A stretch of 64,000 nt of DNA from an uncultured Collinsella sp. (GCA_958412345.1 CATYSO010000004.1:62001-126000); one strand, 5' to 3'; shown: positions 44,549 through 53,834, counted from the first letter of the stretch. Made by a program: numbers and translations. Notes: a model not told the origin generated them from the letters alone.

Positions 44549-45908
44549 AGAGGCGGACGGTGAAGGTGATCTGATGATCGTGGCCGGATACGGTGGCGGA
44601 TCCGCCATGGGCTTCGGCGATGGCGCGCACGACGGATAGGCCCACGCCCGAGCCGCCCGTCTTGGAGTTGCGTGAGACATCTGCACGGTAGAAGCGGTCG
44701 AACAGCCGGTCCAGGTCGCCCTCGGGCAGCTCATCAACAGCATTCGATACGACAAGCTCGGCCGAGCCTTTGCCCGCACCGCGCGAAACGGCACGCAGGC
44801 TCAGCTCGATCACGCTGTCCTCGCTTGCGTAGCGTGTGGCATTGTCCAGCAGCAGCTCAACAACCTGTGCCACCGCCGCGGCATCGACATGGGCCCGCAC
44901 ACTGCTCGCGATCAACGTCGACAGCCGTTTGCCGTGCGAAACCGCCACCGATTCAAACGGCGCCGCAGCCTTGTCCACGGCCTCCGAAAGATCGATCGAT
45001 GTCATGGTAAAGCCCGCCGAGCCCTCGTCCATGCGCGCCAAAAATACCAAACGCTCCGTGAGCGCCGTCAGCCGCGCGACCTGCTCGTGAATGCTCTGCG
45101 TCCACTCGCTCTCGCCGCTCTCAATCTCCTGCACCTCGTTCGCGGCATCGATCACAGCGAGCGGCGTCTTGATCTCGTGGCTTGCATCGGTAATAAAGCG
45201 CTTTTGCTTGCTGTAGCTCTCGACTATCGGTCGAATCACCGCGCCCGAGGCACCCGCCACAATTGCCAACACCGCCAGCCAGCCAATGCAACTGATTGCC
45301 ACACTCGCGCTCAAAAACGAATGGAAACTTGCAAGCTCGCGCGAACAGTCCACGAACACATAGGTGGTCTCATCGTCTTGAACGTCGGTCGTATAGCGAT
45401 AATTGCCAGAAAAACCCGAGACCCAACCCTTGGAATGCAACTTGGCGGCGATACTGGCGGCGCGCTTGGCACTCACCGCGGCAATGCGGGCCGTATTGAC
45501 ATCGGCAACCTGTCCGGCGTCAATCGTCACCGTAAAGTAGCGCGTGTCGAAGGGAGACTCCGCCGTCATGCCTTCGAAGTGTCTGATGCGAACGCCCGCT
45601 TGGCTATCGCCGGCATCCTTGCCATTAGCGGGCTCGGCTTTAGGCTCGTCCCCCCAATCGATACCGTCCTTGCCCGCCAGAATATAGTCCAGGCGAGCGT
45701 CGGCCATCTTGCAGACATGCGAATAATTGACGATGTTGATGCCGGCGATGATGAGCGTGAGCACCACGGTCACGGCGCCCATGGCAACGAGGATAAACTT
45801 TCGACGCAGGCGGCGGCCCAATGCGTCAACAGAATTAGCCCGCCCCTTACTACTCGAGGCGGCGTGAAACCACTCCGTCATGCGCTTGCACCACGCGCTC
45901 GCGCTCAC
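44547..45908 (-). CDS. Sensor histidine kinase
   Basis: A kinase of about 453 residues. Membrane helix 1 (about 43-62), an extracytoplasmic sensor region and helix 2 (about 205-230) precede the HisKA box ITDASHEIKTPLAVI. The ATPase domain has LLLDNATRYA, LFDRFYRADVSR and GGSGVGLSVVRAIAEAHGG. The GTG at 45908 is preferred because AGGAAGG lies upstream at good spacing; ATG 45881 has no ribosome site. It starts two bases after its response regulator, forming a two-component system. Stimulus unknown. Confidence 0.9.
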   Translation of the reverse strand: MSASAWCKRMTEWFHAASSSKGRANSVDALGRRLRRKFILVAMGAVTVVLTLIIAGINIVNYSHVCKMADARLDYILAGKDGIDWGDEPKAEPANGKDAGDSQAGVRIRHFEGMTAESPFDTRYFTVTIDAGQVADVNTARIAAVSAKRAASIAAKLHSKGWVSGFSGNYRYTTDVQDDETTYVFVDCSRELASFHSFLSASVAISCIGWLAVLAIVAGASGAVIRPIVESYSKQKRFITDASHEIKTPLAVIDAANEVQEIESGESEWTQSIHEQVARLTALTERLVFLARMDEGSAGFTMTSIDLSEAVDKAAAPFESVAVSHGKRLSTLIASSVRAHVDAAAVAQVVELLLDNATRYASEDSVIELSLRAVSRGAGKGSAELVVSNAVDELPEGDLDRLFDRFYRADVSRNSKTGGSGVGLSVVRAIAEAHGGSATVSGHDHQITFTVRL

Positions 45909-45910
45909 GC

Positions 45911-46594
45911 TTATTCGCCTTCCTCGACAACCTCGAGCGAATAGCCCTGGTTGCGCGACGCGCGAATGGCAACGTTGGCACCAAGCGCCGTCAGCTTTTT
46001 GCGCAGGTACGAGATATAGACCCACACCACGTTGGCGCCTTCGGGCGCGTCCTCACCCCAAACCTCGAGCATCAGACGTTCAGTGGGCATGCGCGTGCCG
46101 GCGTTGCGCATAAAGAGTTCCATAAGCTGAAACTCGCGATTGGCCAGGTGCTCCTCGCCCAAGGGTCCCACAAGCGTGCAAGCCGCCGTGTCGAGGCGCA
46201 CGTTACCCACGCTGAGCGTCGTGGCGTCAATTGCCATCGCGGCACGCGTCATGGCACGAATACGCGCAAGCAGTTCCTTGGCGGCAAACGGCTTGGTCAG
46301 GTAATCGTTGGCACCGGCATCCAGGCCCTCGACCTTATCGGACACCTCGCTTTTTGCCGTGAGCATGATGATGGGCAGTCGCTTTCCGGCGGCGCGTGTA
46401 CGCTTGAGCACCTCGATGCCGTCCATGCCGGGCATCATGATGTCCAGGATTGCGGCGTCGTAATCGTTGGTGAGTAGATTCTCGAGCGCCGTCAAGCCGT
46501 CGAGGGCGGTGTCGACCTCGTAGTCGTTATGTTGAAGAATCGCGGTGAGGGCGCGGGAGAGACCAGGTTCGTCCTCGGCAAGCATCAGCTTCAT
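45911..46594 (-). CDS. OmpR-family response regulator
   Basis: A 227-residue regulator. Receiver domain: MLAEDEPGLSRAL, phospho-Asp in AAILDIMMPGMDG, then LTAKSEVSDK and the Lys in YLTKPFAAKELLAR. A winged-helix DNA-binding domain follows, with LANREFQLMELFMRNAG and VWVYISYLRKKL. It is co-transcribed with the downstream kinase. Targets unknown. Confidence 0.93.
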   Translation of the reverse strand: MKLMLAEDEPGLSRALTAILQHNDYEVDTALDGLTALENLLTNDYDAAILDIMMPGMDGIEVLKRTRAAGKRLPIIMLTAKSEVSDKVEGLDAGANDYLTKPFAAKELLARIRAMTRAAMAIDATTLSVGNVRLDTAACTLVGPLGEEHLANREFQLMELFMRNAGTRMPTERLMLEVWGEDAPEGANVVWVYISYLRKKLTALGANVAIRASRNQGYSLEVVEEGE

Positions 46595-46822
46595 AGTTGC
46601 TCCTTTGGCGCATGGCTCTACAGGTTTCGATACTGCCGATGATAGCGTACCGTCAACCGCCTTAGCGCAGCCTTAGCTGCTCAACCTGCGCGTTTTTAAA
46701 TACGCAGGATGTGGCTTAGCCAAACTTAAGGCGCACGTGCCGAGCGCTTTGACGCATGCCGGGCGCGAAGGGACAGTGACTCGTCCTTTCACGGCGTCCT
46801 AGTTATGCAAAGTGCTCGAGCG

Positions 46823-47401
46823 TTACTCCTCGTACGCGCCCTCAAGCCGAAGCAGCCACTCCTTGCGGTCGAGGCCGCCGGCATATCCGTTGAGCGATCC
46901 GTCGGCCGCGACCACGCGATGGCACGGCACGATTATCGAAATGGGATTACGCGCAACCGCAGCCCCCACCGCGCGAGGAGATACAACGGGTGCCTCGTTT
47001 CCCGGCACATGATGTCGAGCCGCAACACGCTGGGCGATCTCGCCATACGTAGCGACCTCGCCACGCGGGATAGAAAGCAGCTCAAACCAAACCTCGCGCT
47101 GAAACGCCGTACCAATCAAATGCAACGGCGGCGTAAATCGAGGCTCCTGCCCCGCAAAATAGGCATTCAACCAAGCCCAAGAACGCTCAAGCACCGAAGA
47201 AGCCGCACCATTTGCCGGACTCACCGACGATATGCCACCAATACCGGAAACCGCGTCGGCGCCTTCAACATGTTCGGGGTCTTCTCGGAGAAGCGTGGAA
47301 CCAAAGTGCTCCTGCCTCTCAAACCAAAGCCCCGTCAAACCGCGGCCATCAGCGGCAAGCAGGATTTCGCCCAAAGGCGAAGCAAACGTCGTCGTGACCA
47401 C
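46823..47401 (-). CDS. ogt: Methylated-DNA-protein-cysteine methyltransferase
   Basis: A 192-residue Ogt/AGT. The active-site Cys is in IIVPCHRVVAADGS, with the preceding GEVATYGEIA and AVGAAVARNPI, and the C-terminal GYAGGLDRKEWLL. It removes alkyl groups from O6-alkylguanine. An Asp/Glu/Ser-rich insertion at about 38-65 lengthens the N-terminal domain. It is a single gene. Confidence 0.92.
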   Translation of the reverse strand: MVTTTFASPLGEILLAADGRGLTGLWFERQEHFGSTLLREDPEHVEGADAVSGIGGISSVSPANGAASSVLERSWAWLNAYFAGQEPRFTPPLHLIGTAFQREVWFELLSIPRGEVATYGEIAQRVAARHHVPGNEAPVVSPRAVGAAVARNPISIIVPCHRVVAADGSLNGYAGGLDRKEWLLRLEGAYEE

Positions 47402-47463
47402 CAGCGGCTCCTTTCAAAACTCCGCAACATAATACCGCGAATTGTGCAGACAACCCCAATCGA

Positions 47464-47619
47464 CCCCAAAGTCACCCAAGGCAGCAGGCGCGACAGCGCC
47501 GCAGCTGCCGCACGACCCCAAAGTCCCCGCAGGTAGCAGGCGCAACGCGCCGCAGCTGCCGGCCGCACTCCGCAGTCCCCCAAGGCGGCAGGCGCGAAGC
47601 GCCGGGGCCGCCGCCGGGA
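47464..47619. repeat. Three tandem ~52-bp GC hairpin repeats
   Basis: Units start near 47464, 47516 and 47568. Each holds a core such as GGCGCGACAGCGCC, GGCGCAACGCGCC or GGCGCGAAGCGCC, flanked in units 1-2 by GCAGCTGCC. It is the main content of the 47402-47855 gap before the H3 hairpin; no gene is supported there. Confidence 0.75.
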
Positions 47620-47717
47620 CCAGGACCTGCAACGGCCGCGTGTCCCCACATCAGCCCAGCGGCCCCAACCAGCAACGGCCCCATCGCAGGCCGCTCGCAG
47701 CCGAGTCACCGCAGGCA

Positions 47718-47839
47718 GGGGCCGGGCTTAGTTTTCAGAACACTCCGCAGACCAGTGTGGCGCCTTGTCCGCGGCTCCGAAGGAGCAGGACAAGGCGCCA
47801 CACATGGTCGAGGACGTTCTGAAAACTAAGCCCGGCCCC
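47718..47839 (-). repeat. H-family nested hairpin, copy H3
   Basis: Outer arms 47718-47741 and 47816-47839 (24 bp, perfect). Inner stem GTGTGGCGCCTTGTCC with its exact complement, tip CTCCGAAGGAG. Internal motifs are ACTCCGCAGACCA and ATGGTCGAGGACG. It lies 16 bases after the asd stop codon on the minus strand. Stem sequences differ from the other copies. Confidence 0.9.
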
Positions 47840-47855
47840 CGCCGGACAGGCCACA

Positions 47856-48881
47856 CTACTCGCTGAGCAGCTTAGCGATCTGGACGGCGTTAGTTGCCGC
47901 GCCCTTACGGATTTGGTCGCCGCAGCACCAGAAGGTGATGCCGCGCGCAGCCTCGGGGTTCGAGATGTCGCGGCGCACGCGACCGACCCAGATCAGGTCC
48001 TGGTCGGACGTATCCATCGGCATGGGGAAGCGATCGTGCGCATCCTCGGCGCTCATATCGTCAACCAGCTTCACGCCCGGAGCGGCAGCCAGCGCGGCAC
48101 GAGCCTCCTCGACCGTAATGTCGCGCTCAAACTCGAGCGTAATGCTCTCGGAATGCGAACGCAGCACCGGCACGCGCACGCAGGTGCAGTTCACGCGCAG
48201 CTCGGGCAGGTGCATAATCTTGCGGCCCTCGTTTTGCAGCTTCATTTCCTCGGAAGTAAAGCCTTCCTCCTTGACGCCGCCGATCTGCGGAATCAGGTTG
48301 CTCGCCAGCTGGGCGGCAAATGCACGCGGCTCGGGAATCTCCTCGCCGCGGCCCAGGGCGGCCAACTGAGCCTCGAGCTCGGCCATACCGGGAGCGCCGG
48401 CACCCGAAGCCGCCTGATACGTCGAGACGATCATGCGCTTTACGCCGGCGAGCTGATGCAGCGGCCACGTGGGAACCAGGCCGATGATGGTCGCGCAGTT
48501 GGGGTTGGCGATAAGGCCGTGATGCCACTTGATGTCGTCGGCGTTAATCTCGGGCACGACCAGCGGTACCTCGGGATCCATACGGAAGGCGTGGCTGTTG
48601 TCGACCACGACGGCGCCGCGCTTGACGGCTTCGGGCAGCAGCTCCTTGGCGATATCGTCGCCGGCAGCGCCGAGTACGATGTCGCAGCCCTCAAAGGCCT
48701 CGGGGCAAGCCTCCTCAATCACGATCTGCTCGCCGCGGAACTCAACGGTCTTGCCCGCAGAGCGCGCGCTCGCCAGCAGCTTGAGCTTACCGACCGGAAA
48801 CTCCTGCTCGTTGAGGCACTCGAGCATCTGGGTGCCCACGGCTCCCGTCGCGCCCAAAATAGCAACCGTGTACTGTTTCAT
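47856..48881 (-). CDS. asd: Aspartate-semialdehyde dehydrogenase
   Basis: A 341-residue enzyme with AILGATGAVGTQML (NADP site), the catalytic Cys in NPNCATI, and STYQAASGAGAPGM. The C-terminal CCGDQIRKGAATNAVQIA is typical. It makes aspartate semialdehyde for lysine, threonine, methionine and cell-wall precursors. The ATG at 48881 is preceded by AAAGGGGG; the longer upstream frame is not coding. It follows lysC on the same strand. Confidence 0.95.
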   Translation of the reverse strand: MKQYTVAILGATGAVGTQMLECLNEQEFPVGKLKLLASARSAGKTVEFRGEQIVIEEACPEAFEGCDIVLGAAGDDIAKELLPEAVKRGAVVVDNSHAFRMDPEVPLVVPEINADDIKWHHGLIANPNCATIIGLVPTWPLHQLAGVKRMIVSTYQAASGAGAPGMAELEAQLAALGRGEEIPEPRAFAAQLASNLIPQIGGVKEEGFTSEEMKLQNEGRKIMHLPELRVNCTCVRVPVLRSHSESITLEFERDITVEEARAALAAAPGVKLVDDMSAEDAHDRFPMPMDTSDQDLIWVGRVRRDISNPEAARGITFWCCGDQIRKGAATNAVQIAKLLSE

Positions 48882-48956
48882 GCTTCCCCCTTTAAAGGTT
48901 GTGGCTATCGCCCGCACGCCAAGCAGGCCGGATATTCTTGCCCAGTTTATACAAGA

Positions 48957-48983
48957 ACGGGGCGGATACAAAACCCGCCCCGT
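48957..48983. terminator. Hairpin between lysC and asd
   Basis: ACGGGGCGG and CCGCCCCGT around an eight-base A-rich loop, in the 175-base gap. It could terminate or attenuate lysC transcription. Confidence 0.55.
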
Positions 48984-49056
48984 CGAAACGAAACCGAAAC
49001 GAAACGCCCGGCAGTAGATTTTTGGCACTTGTCCCAAAAATGCACCGGGACGGCAG

Positions 49057-50445
49057 CTACTTGCGGAGCGCGGCCAGGGCGGGATCGACCGGCGCAGGAG
49101 CCTCCAGGTCAGAGACCTTCACAATGCCGTTCTCGTCGGAGAAGGCACGGTAAATGGTCTGAATCGCCAGGTCGAAGTCTTTCTCCTCGACACCAATAAT
49201 GATGTTGATCTCGTCGCAGCTCTGCGAAATCATACGCACGCTCACGCCAGCCTGGCCAAGCATGCCAAACAGGTGGCCCGAGATACCTGCGCGGCCGCGC
49301 AGGTTACGGCCGACGGTCGCGATAAGTGCCAGACCCTCGACAACCTCGATCTCGAGCGGCTCGACCTCCTGCTGAATGTCGCCCACGAGTGAGTACAGCG
49401 AATCGTGCACGTCCTCTTCCTGCACCACGGCGCCAAAGCGGTCCACACCGGTGGGCATGTGTTCGACGGAGACGTCATAACGCTCGAACACCGAAAGCGC
49501 ACGGCGCATAAAGCCAACGCGGGGCTTGGTACGGTCGCGGGCAACGTTGATGGCGACAAAGCCGCGCTTGCCGGTCACACCGGTAATGATGGGCTCTGCC
49601 TCACCCTCGTCAGCCGTCTCGCTAATGATGGTGCCGGGGTCCTGCGGCGCATTGGTGTTTTTGATGACCAGCGGAATGCCCGCCTCGCGTACGGGGAACA
49701 CGGCCTCCTCGTGCAGGACGCTTGCGCCCATGTACGAAAGCTCGCGCAGCTCCTCGTAGGTAACGCGCGCAATGGGCTGAGCCTCGGGGACAATGCGCGG
49801 GTCAGCAGAGTAGAAGCCCGAGACGTCGGTCCAGTTCTCGTACAAGTCGGCACCAAGGCACTTGGCCAGGATCGAGCCGGAAATATCGCCGCCACCACGG
49901 TCGAGCAGCTTGATCTGCCCCTCACGCGTCGCGCCGTAGAAACCGGGCATAACAAAGCCGCCCTGCTGACCGTACTCCTGCACCAGCGCGGAGGTGCGGT
50001 TCATGCTGAGCGTACCGTCGTGATGGAACGCCACGACCGTCGCGGCATCCAGGAACGGCAGGCCCAGGTACTCGGCCATCAGACGAGCGGTAAAGTACTC
50101 GCCACGGCTTACGAGCTCCTCGGTGGAGTAGCCACCGGAGCGAGCACGCTCGGCAAAGGCCGCAAACTCTTCGCGGATGGGATAGGTGAGCCCCAGCTCG
50201 TCAGCAATATCAAAGTAGCGCTGGCCGATGTCCTCGAGCAGTTCCTCGCACGACACGTGGTACTTAACGTGTGCGTTGACCAAGTAGAGCAGGTCGGTCA
50301 CCTTGGTGTCGCCCTTAAAGCGGCGACCGCAGGCAGAAACCACCACAAAACGGCGGGCCGGGTCGGCGTCGACAATGGCCTTAATCTTCTTGAAGTGTTC
50401 GGCGTCGGCGACCGACGAGCCGCCAAACTTGGCAATCTTAATCAT
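49057..50445 (-). CDS. lysC: Aspartate kinase
   Basis: A 462-residue aspartokinase. The kinase motif KFGGSSVADAEHFKK starts the protein, and SRGEYFTARLMAEYLG, LDRGGGDISGS and two C-terminal ACT domains follow (for example VTGKRGFVAINVARD and LIATVGRNLRGRAGISG). It phosphorylates aspartate as the committed step of the pathway, and the ACT domains indicate feedback control. It is divergent from thrC across 104 bases, a layout allowing joint regulation. Confidence 0.95.
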   Translation of the reverse strand: MIKIAKFGGSSVADAEHFKKIKAIVDADPARRFVVVSACGRRFKGDTKVTDLLYLVNAHVKYHVSCEELLEDIGQRYFDIADELGLTYPIREEFAAFAERARSGGYSTEELVSRGEYFTARLMAEYLGLPFLDAATVVAFHHDGTLSMNRTSALVQEYGQQGGFVMPGFYGATREGQIKLLDRGGGDISGSILAKCLGADLYENWTDVSGFYSADPRIVPEAQPIARVTYEELRELSYMGASVLHEEAVFPVREAGIPLVIKNTNAPQDPGTIISETADEGEAEPIITGVTGKRGFVAINVARDRTKPRVGFMRRALSVFERYDVSVEHMPTGVDRFGAVVQEEDVHDSLYSLVGDIQQEVEPLEIEVVEGLALIATVGRNLRGRAGISGHLFGMLGQAGVSVRMISQSCDEINIIIGVEEKDFDLAIQTIYRAFSDENGIVKVSDLEAPAPVDPALAALRK

Positions 50446-50549
50446 GGGCTTGAGGTTACCTTTCTAAAAAGCCTCTGCGAACCTACTTTGCGCGCTCTGA
50501 TACCATGGTTTCACCGATTGGGACCAAGGCATCCGAGGAGCAGTGTTAT

Positions 50550-52067
50550 ATGGGAACTTATCATAGTACACGAGGACGCACTTTATCGTGCTCAAGTAAG
50601 GTGGCAATCCGCACCGGCATCGCTCCCGACGGGGGTTTGTTTGTCTCGGACGAGCTCGGCACCCAGCAGGTCGATATCAGCTCGCTTGCAGATAAATCGT
50701 ACTTTGAAATCGCTCAAGATGTGTTGGGAATGTTACTGAATGATTACACGGCCGAAGAAATTTTGGCGTGTGTCAATGAGGCATACCGCGGCACGTTCGC
50801 GAGCGAAGAGGTCACGCCGCTCGTCAAACTCGACGCCGCACCGGGCGCCGACGCCCCGCAAACCTATGTGATGGAGCTCTTTGGCGGCCCCACGAGCGCC
50901 TTTAAGGACGTCGCCCTGCAGATGCTCCCCCGCCTGATGGCCCGCACCTCTGCCAAGGACGGCGGCGCCGAGCGCATCATGATCGTCACCGCCACGTCGG
51001 GCGACACCGGCAAGGCAGCACTCGCCGGCTTTGCCGACGCTCCGGGCACGGGCATCACTGTCTTTTATCCCGAGGGCAAGGTCAGCCGCGTCCAGAACCT
51101 GCAGATGTCCACTCAGGAGGGCGACAACGTCGCTGTCTGCGGCATCCGCGGCAACTTTGACGACGCCCAGAGCGCCGTCAAGCGCATCTTTGCCGATAAG
51201 GAGCTTGCCGAGCGCCTGGAGGCCGCTGGCACGGTGCTTTCGAGCGCCAACTCCATCAATGTCGGTCGCCTGGTGCCGCAGGTCGTCTACTACTTTGCCG
51301 CCTATGCGCAGCTGCTGCGCGCCGGCGGTATCGAGGCTGGCGACGCCGTAGAGTTCTGCGTGCCCACCGGCAACTTTGGCGATATCTTGGCCGGCTACTA
51401 CGCCAAGCGCATGGGTCTGCCCGTCGCCAAGCTCGTCGTGGCGAGCGACAAGAACAACGTGCTGGCCGACTTCCTGACCACCGGCGTTTACGACCGTAAC
51501 CGCCCGTTCTTCACGACCATCTCGCCGTCGATGGACATCCTCATCAGCTCCAACCTGGAGCGCATGCTCTACTTCCTGTCCGATGGCGACTGCGAGCTCG
51601 TTGCCGGCCTTATGGAGCAGCTCGCTCAGACCGGTCGTTACGAGGTGCCCGCCGAGCTGCTGGCAAAGATTCAGAGCGTCTTTGGCTGCGGCTGGGCCAG
51701 CGAGGACGAGGTCCGCGCTGCCATCAAGACCTGCTGGGATGCGAACGGCTACGTGATCGATCCGCATACCGCCTGCGGCTATCACGTCTTTGAGCAGGTC
51801 GCTCCCGCCGAGGGCGCCAAGGCCCGCGTGCTGCTTTCGACCGCCAGCCCTTACAAGTTCCCACGCGCCTGCTGCGACGCCCTGGGGCTCAACGTTCCCG
51901 AGGATGATTTTGAGGCCATGCGCGTGCTCGAGCAGGCCACCAACACGGTCGCCCCGACCCAGCTCGCCGAACTCGAATCCAAACCCGTCCGCTTCGAAGA
52001 CGTCTGCGACGTCGATGAGATGGCAAGCTACGTCGAGTCCGCAGCAAAAAAGATGGCTACCAACTAA
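50550..52067 (+). CDS. thrC: Threonine synthase
   Basis: A 505-residue PLP enzyme. It starts MGTYHSTRG with GAGGAG nine bases before the ATG; the in-frame start at 50505 lies too far upstream to be needed. The PLP Lys is in GGPTSAFKDVALQM; VTATSGDTGKAALAG and PTGNFGDILAGYYAKRMGLP are typical. It converts O-phosphohomoserine to threonine. It is followed by a hairpin terminator and then thrB, with hairpin H4 between them. Confidence 0.95.
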   Translation: MGTYHSTRGRTLSCSSKVAIRTGIAPDGGLFVSDELGTQQVDISSLADKSYFEIAQDVLGMLLNDYTAEEILACVNEAYRGTFASEEVTPLVKLDAAPGADAPQTYVMELFGGPTSAFKDVALQMLPRLMARTSAKDGGAERIMIVTATSGDTGKAALAGFADAPGTGITVFYPEGKVSRVQNLQMSTQEGDNVAVCGIRGNFDDAQSAVKRIFADKELAERLEAAGTVLSSANSINVGRLVPQVVYYFAAYAQLLRAGGIEAGDAVEFCVPTGNFGDILAGYYAKRMGLPVAKLVVASDKNNVLADFLTTGVYDRNRPFFTTISPSMDILISSNLERMLYFLSDGDCELVAGLMEQLAQTGRYEVPAELLAKIQSVFGCGWASEDEVRAAIKTCWDANGYVIDPHTACGYHVFEQVAPAEGAKARVLLSTASPYKFPRACCDALGLNVPEDDFEAMRVLEQATNTVAPTQLAELESKPVRFEDVCDVDEMASYVESAAKKMATN

Positions 52068-52079
52068 ACCCCTCATTAA

Positions 52080-52099
52080 GCGCCGGCGAAAGCCGGCGC
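52080..52099 (+). terminator. Hairpin after thrC
   Basis: GCGCCGGC, GAAA loop, GCCGGCGC, followed by ACCTTCTTTC. A compact stem 12 bases after the stop. Confidence 0.75.
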
Positions 52100-52145
52100 A
52101 CCTTCTTTCATCAGATAACCCCCGGGATGATGACGAACGCGCACA

Positions 52146-52257
52146 GCGTGCCTGGCTGTTTAGTTCGTCGCGAGTTCCGCACGCAAAGGAAAGCACTTAA
52201 TGTGCTTTCCGTCTTGCGCAGGACTGCCCGAGCAGCGAACTAAACAGCCAGGCACGC
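52146..52257. repeat. H-family-like nested hairpin, divergent copy H4
   Basis: Outer arms 52146-52167 and 52236-52257 (22 bp, perfect). Inner stem GGAAAGCAC/GTGCTTTCC with TTAAT loop. TTCCGCA is kept on one side, but the opposite side carries an insertion and TGCCCGAG in place of GTCCGAG. It ends one base before AGGAGG, the ribosome site of thrB, so it could influence thrB translation. Confidence 0.8.
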
Positions 52258-52270
52258 CAGGAGGACTCAC

Positions 52271-53152
52271 ATGATCAAGATCACCGTCCCAGCAACAAGC
52301 GCCAACTTGGGCATCGGCTACGACACCCTCGGCATGGCCGTCAGCCTCTACTCGCACTTCACCTTCGAGCGCGCCGACAAGCTCACCATCACGGGCTGCC
52401 CCGAGGAATTCCAAAACGAGAACAACCTAGTCTACGTGAGCTTTGTCGATGCGCTTGCCGCATGGGGCGAGCCGGCTTTTCCCGTCGCCATCGACATTCA
52501 GACTGACGTTCCCGTCGCTCGCGGCCTGGGCTCCAGCTCCACCTGCGTTGTCGCCGGCATTATGGCCGCCGCCGCGCTGACGGGCCACACCGTCGACCGC
52601 GCCGAGCTCGTCCGCATTGCCACCGAGGTCGAGGGCCATCCCGATAACGTCGCCCCCGCCATCCTGGGCGGTGCCGTCTGCTCCTTTACGCCGACGGATT
52701 CGCTTCCCCAGTGCCTGCGCTACGAGGTGAGCGACAAACTGCGTTTTATTACTGTGATCCCGCCCTACGAGGTGCACACGAGCGAGGCGCGCAAGGTCGT
52801 GCCGCAGGAAATTCCGCTCTCCACCGCCGTGTGGCAGATGGGTCGCATCGCCGGCATGACGCGCGGCCTGGAGACCGGCGACCTGGACCTGATTGCCGCC
52901 GCCAACGACGACCGCATCCAGGAGCCCTATCGTCGCCGCCTCATCCCCGACTACAACGCTGTGCGCGACACCTGCCTTAACGGCGGTGCTAAGACCATCT
53001 GGATCAGCGGCTCGGGTTCGACCCTCATGGCCGTGACCGACGACACCATCGTCGCTAAGTTCCTGCAGGTCAAGCTGCGCGAGCAGTTCCCTAAGTGCGA
53101 GACGCATATTCTGACGTGCGACACAGAGGGCGCCCAGATCGAATACCTGTAG
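52271..53152 (+). CDS. thrB: Homoserine kinase
   Basis: A 293-residue GHMP kinase. ITVPATSANLGIGYDTLGMA at the N-terminus, the ATP loop PVARGLGSSSTCVVAG, VEGHPDNVAPAILGG, and the C-terminal WISGSGSTLMAV. It makes O-phosphohomoserine for thrC. AGGAGG precedes the ATG immediately after hairpin H4. Homoserine dehydrogenase is not in the window. Hairpin H5 starts 23 bases after the stop. Confidence 0.95.
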   Translation: MIKITVPATSANLGIGYDTLGMAVSLYSHFTFERADKLTITGCPEEFQNENNLVYVSFVDALAAWGEPAFPVAIDIQTDVPVARGLGSSSTCVVAGIMAAAALTGHTVDRAELVRIATEVEGHPDNVAPAILGGAVCSFTPTDSLPQCLRYEVSDKLRFITVIPPYEVHTSEARKVVPQEIPLSTAVWQMGRIAGMTRGLETGDLDLIAAANDDRIQEPYRRRLIPDYNAVRDTCLNGGAKTIWISGSGSTLMAVTDDTIVAKFLQVKLREQFPKCETHILTCDTEGAQIEYL

Positions 53153-53175
53153 CGCCCTGCCTCATTGCTCCCACC

Positions 53176-53292
53176 GGTTCCCCTGGGGCTTCCCCTGAAA
53201 ACGTCCTCGATCATGAATTGCCCCGTCGTGCGCTTCGCGCGACGGGGCAATTCGATCTGCGGATTGTTTTCAGGGGAAGCCCCAGGGGGACC
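53176..53292 (+). repeat. H-family nested hairpin, copy H5
   Basis: Outer arms 53176-53202 and 53266-53292 (27 positions, one mismatch). Internal CGTCCTCGATCATG and GATCTGCGGA; inner stem GAATTGCCCCGTCG with its exact complement; tip GCGCTTCGCGC. It starts 23 bases after the thrB stop. Confidence 0.9.
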
Positions 53293-53361
53293 TGCGCAGC
53301 CTCGACAGGATAATCGCATTCGCTGATTAATCTTGTGCCCCTACGGAGCAACGGACAGGGG

Positions 53362-53405
53362 GCCTTCGCGCTGCGGAAAGATTTGGGGGCAAAGCCCCGG
53401 GCCTC
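53362..53405. repeat. Half-copy remnant of an H-family hairpin
   Basis: CTTCGCGCTGCGGAAAGATT then TGGGGGCAAAGCCCCGGG resembles the 3' half of H1 and has lost its partner arm. The rest of the 53153-53566 gap holds no supported gene. Confidence 0.55.
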
Positions 53406-53566
53406 CCCTACGTTAACTTCGCTGGCGGCGGCTACAGGGACCTACGCTCTGGAAAGTCGCCGGGCTGTAATTTTTGCTTCTTGTTGATGAGAGCGCACTT
53501 TCCAGCTTCTTATTCGCCCTATAGCTCTGTTCTAATTTCTAATCGATAATCGATACGTCTCGTTAT

Positions 53567-53830
53567 CTATTTATCTTCACTACTCAAAACGGCCCCAAGT
53601 TCATGCACAAGCGTCTCAACAGTAATTCCAAGTGCATCCGCATAGGCAAACTGTTCATAAACCCTAAGGCTGCGTTCCCCAGTCTCGACTTTTGAGATAA
53701 ACGACTGAGGTACCCCCAGCTTCTTTGCAAGCTCAACCTGGGTAACCCTTTGCTCCCGACGAATCTGGGAGAGGCATTTTCCGCATGTCCTGTTAGCATC
53801 AACGTTCATGCCGTTTACGCTATATTCCAT
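53567..53830 (-). CDS. XRE-family transcriptional regulator
   Basis: An 87-residue Cro/CI-type regulator. CGKCLSQIRREQRVTQVELA, KKLGVPQSFISKVETGERSL and the VETLVHELGA tail are typical. The ATG at 53830 is used because the upstream TTG start at 53845 lies inside the palindrome that probably is its operator. It is divergent from the zinc-ribbon membrane protein gene and may control both. Confidence 0.85.
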   Translation of the reverse strand: MEYSVNGMNVDANRTCGKCLSQIRREQRVTQVELAKKLGVPQSFISKVETGERSLRVYEQFAYADALGITVETLVHELGAVLSSEDK

Positions 53831-53834
53831 TTTG

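Noticed and set aside
46595..46822. Possible gene between the response regulator and ogt
   Set aside because: No open frame with a ribosome site; presumably promoter sequence.
47464..47619. Possible CRISPR-like array
   Set aside because: Only three contiguous degenerate 52-bp units with internal hairpins and no unique spacers; no cas genes.
50446..50549. Possible lysine riboswitch upstream of lysC
   Set aside because: The divergent gap is only 104 bases, too short for a lysine riboswitch and both promoters, and no conserved core was recognised.
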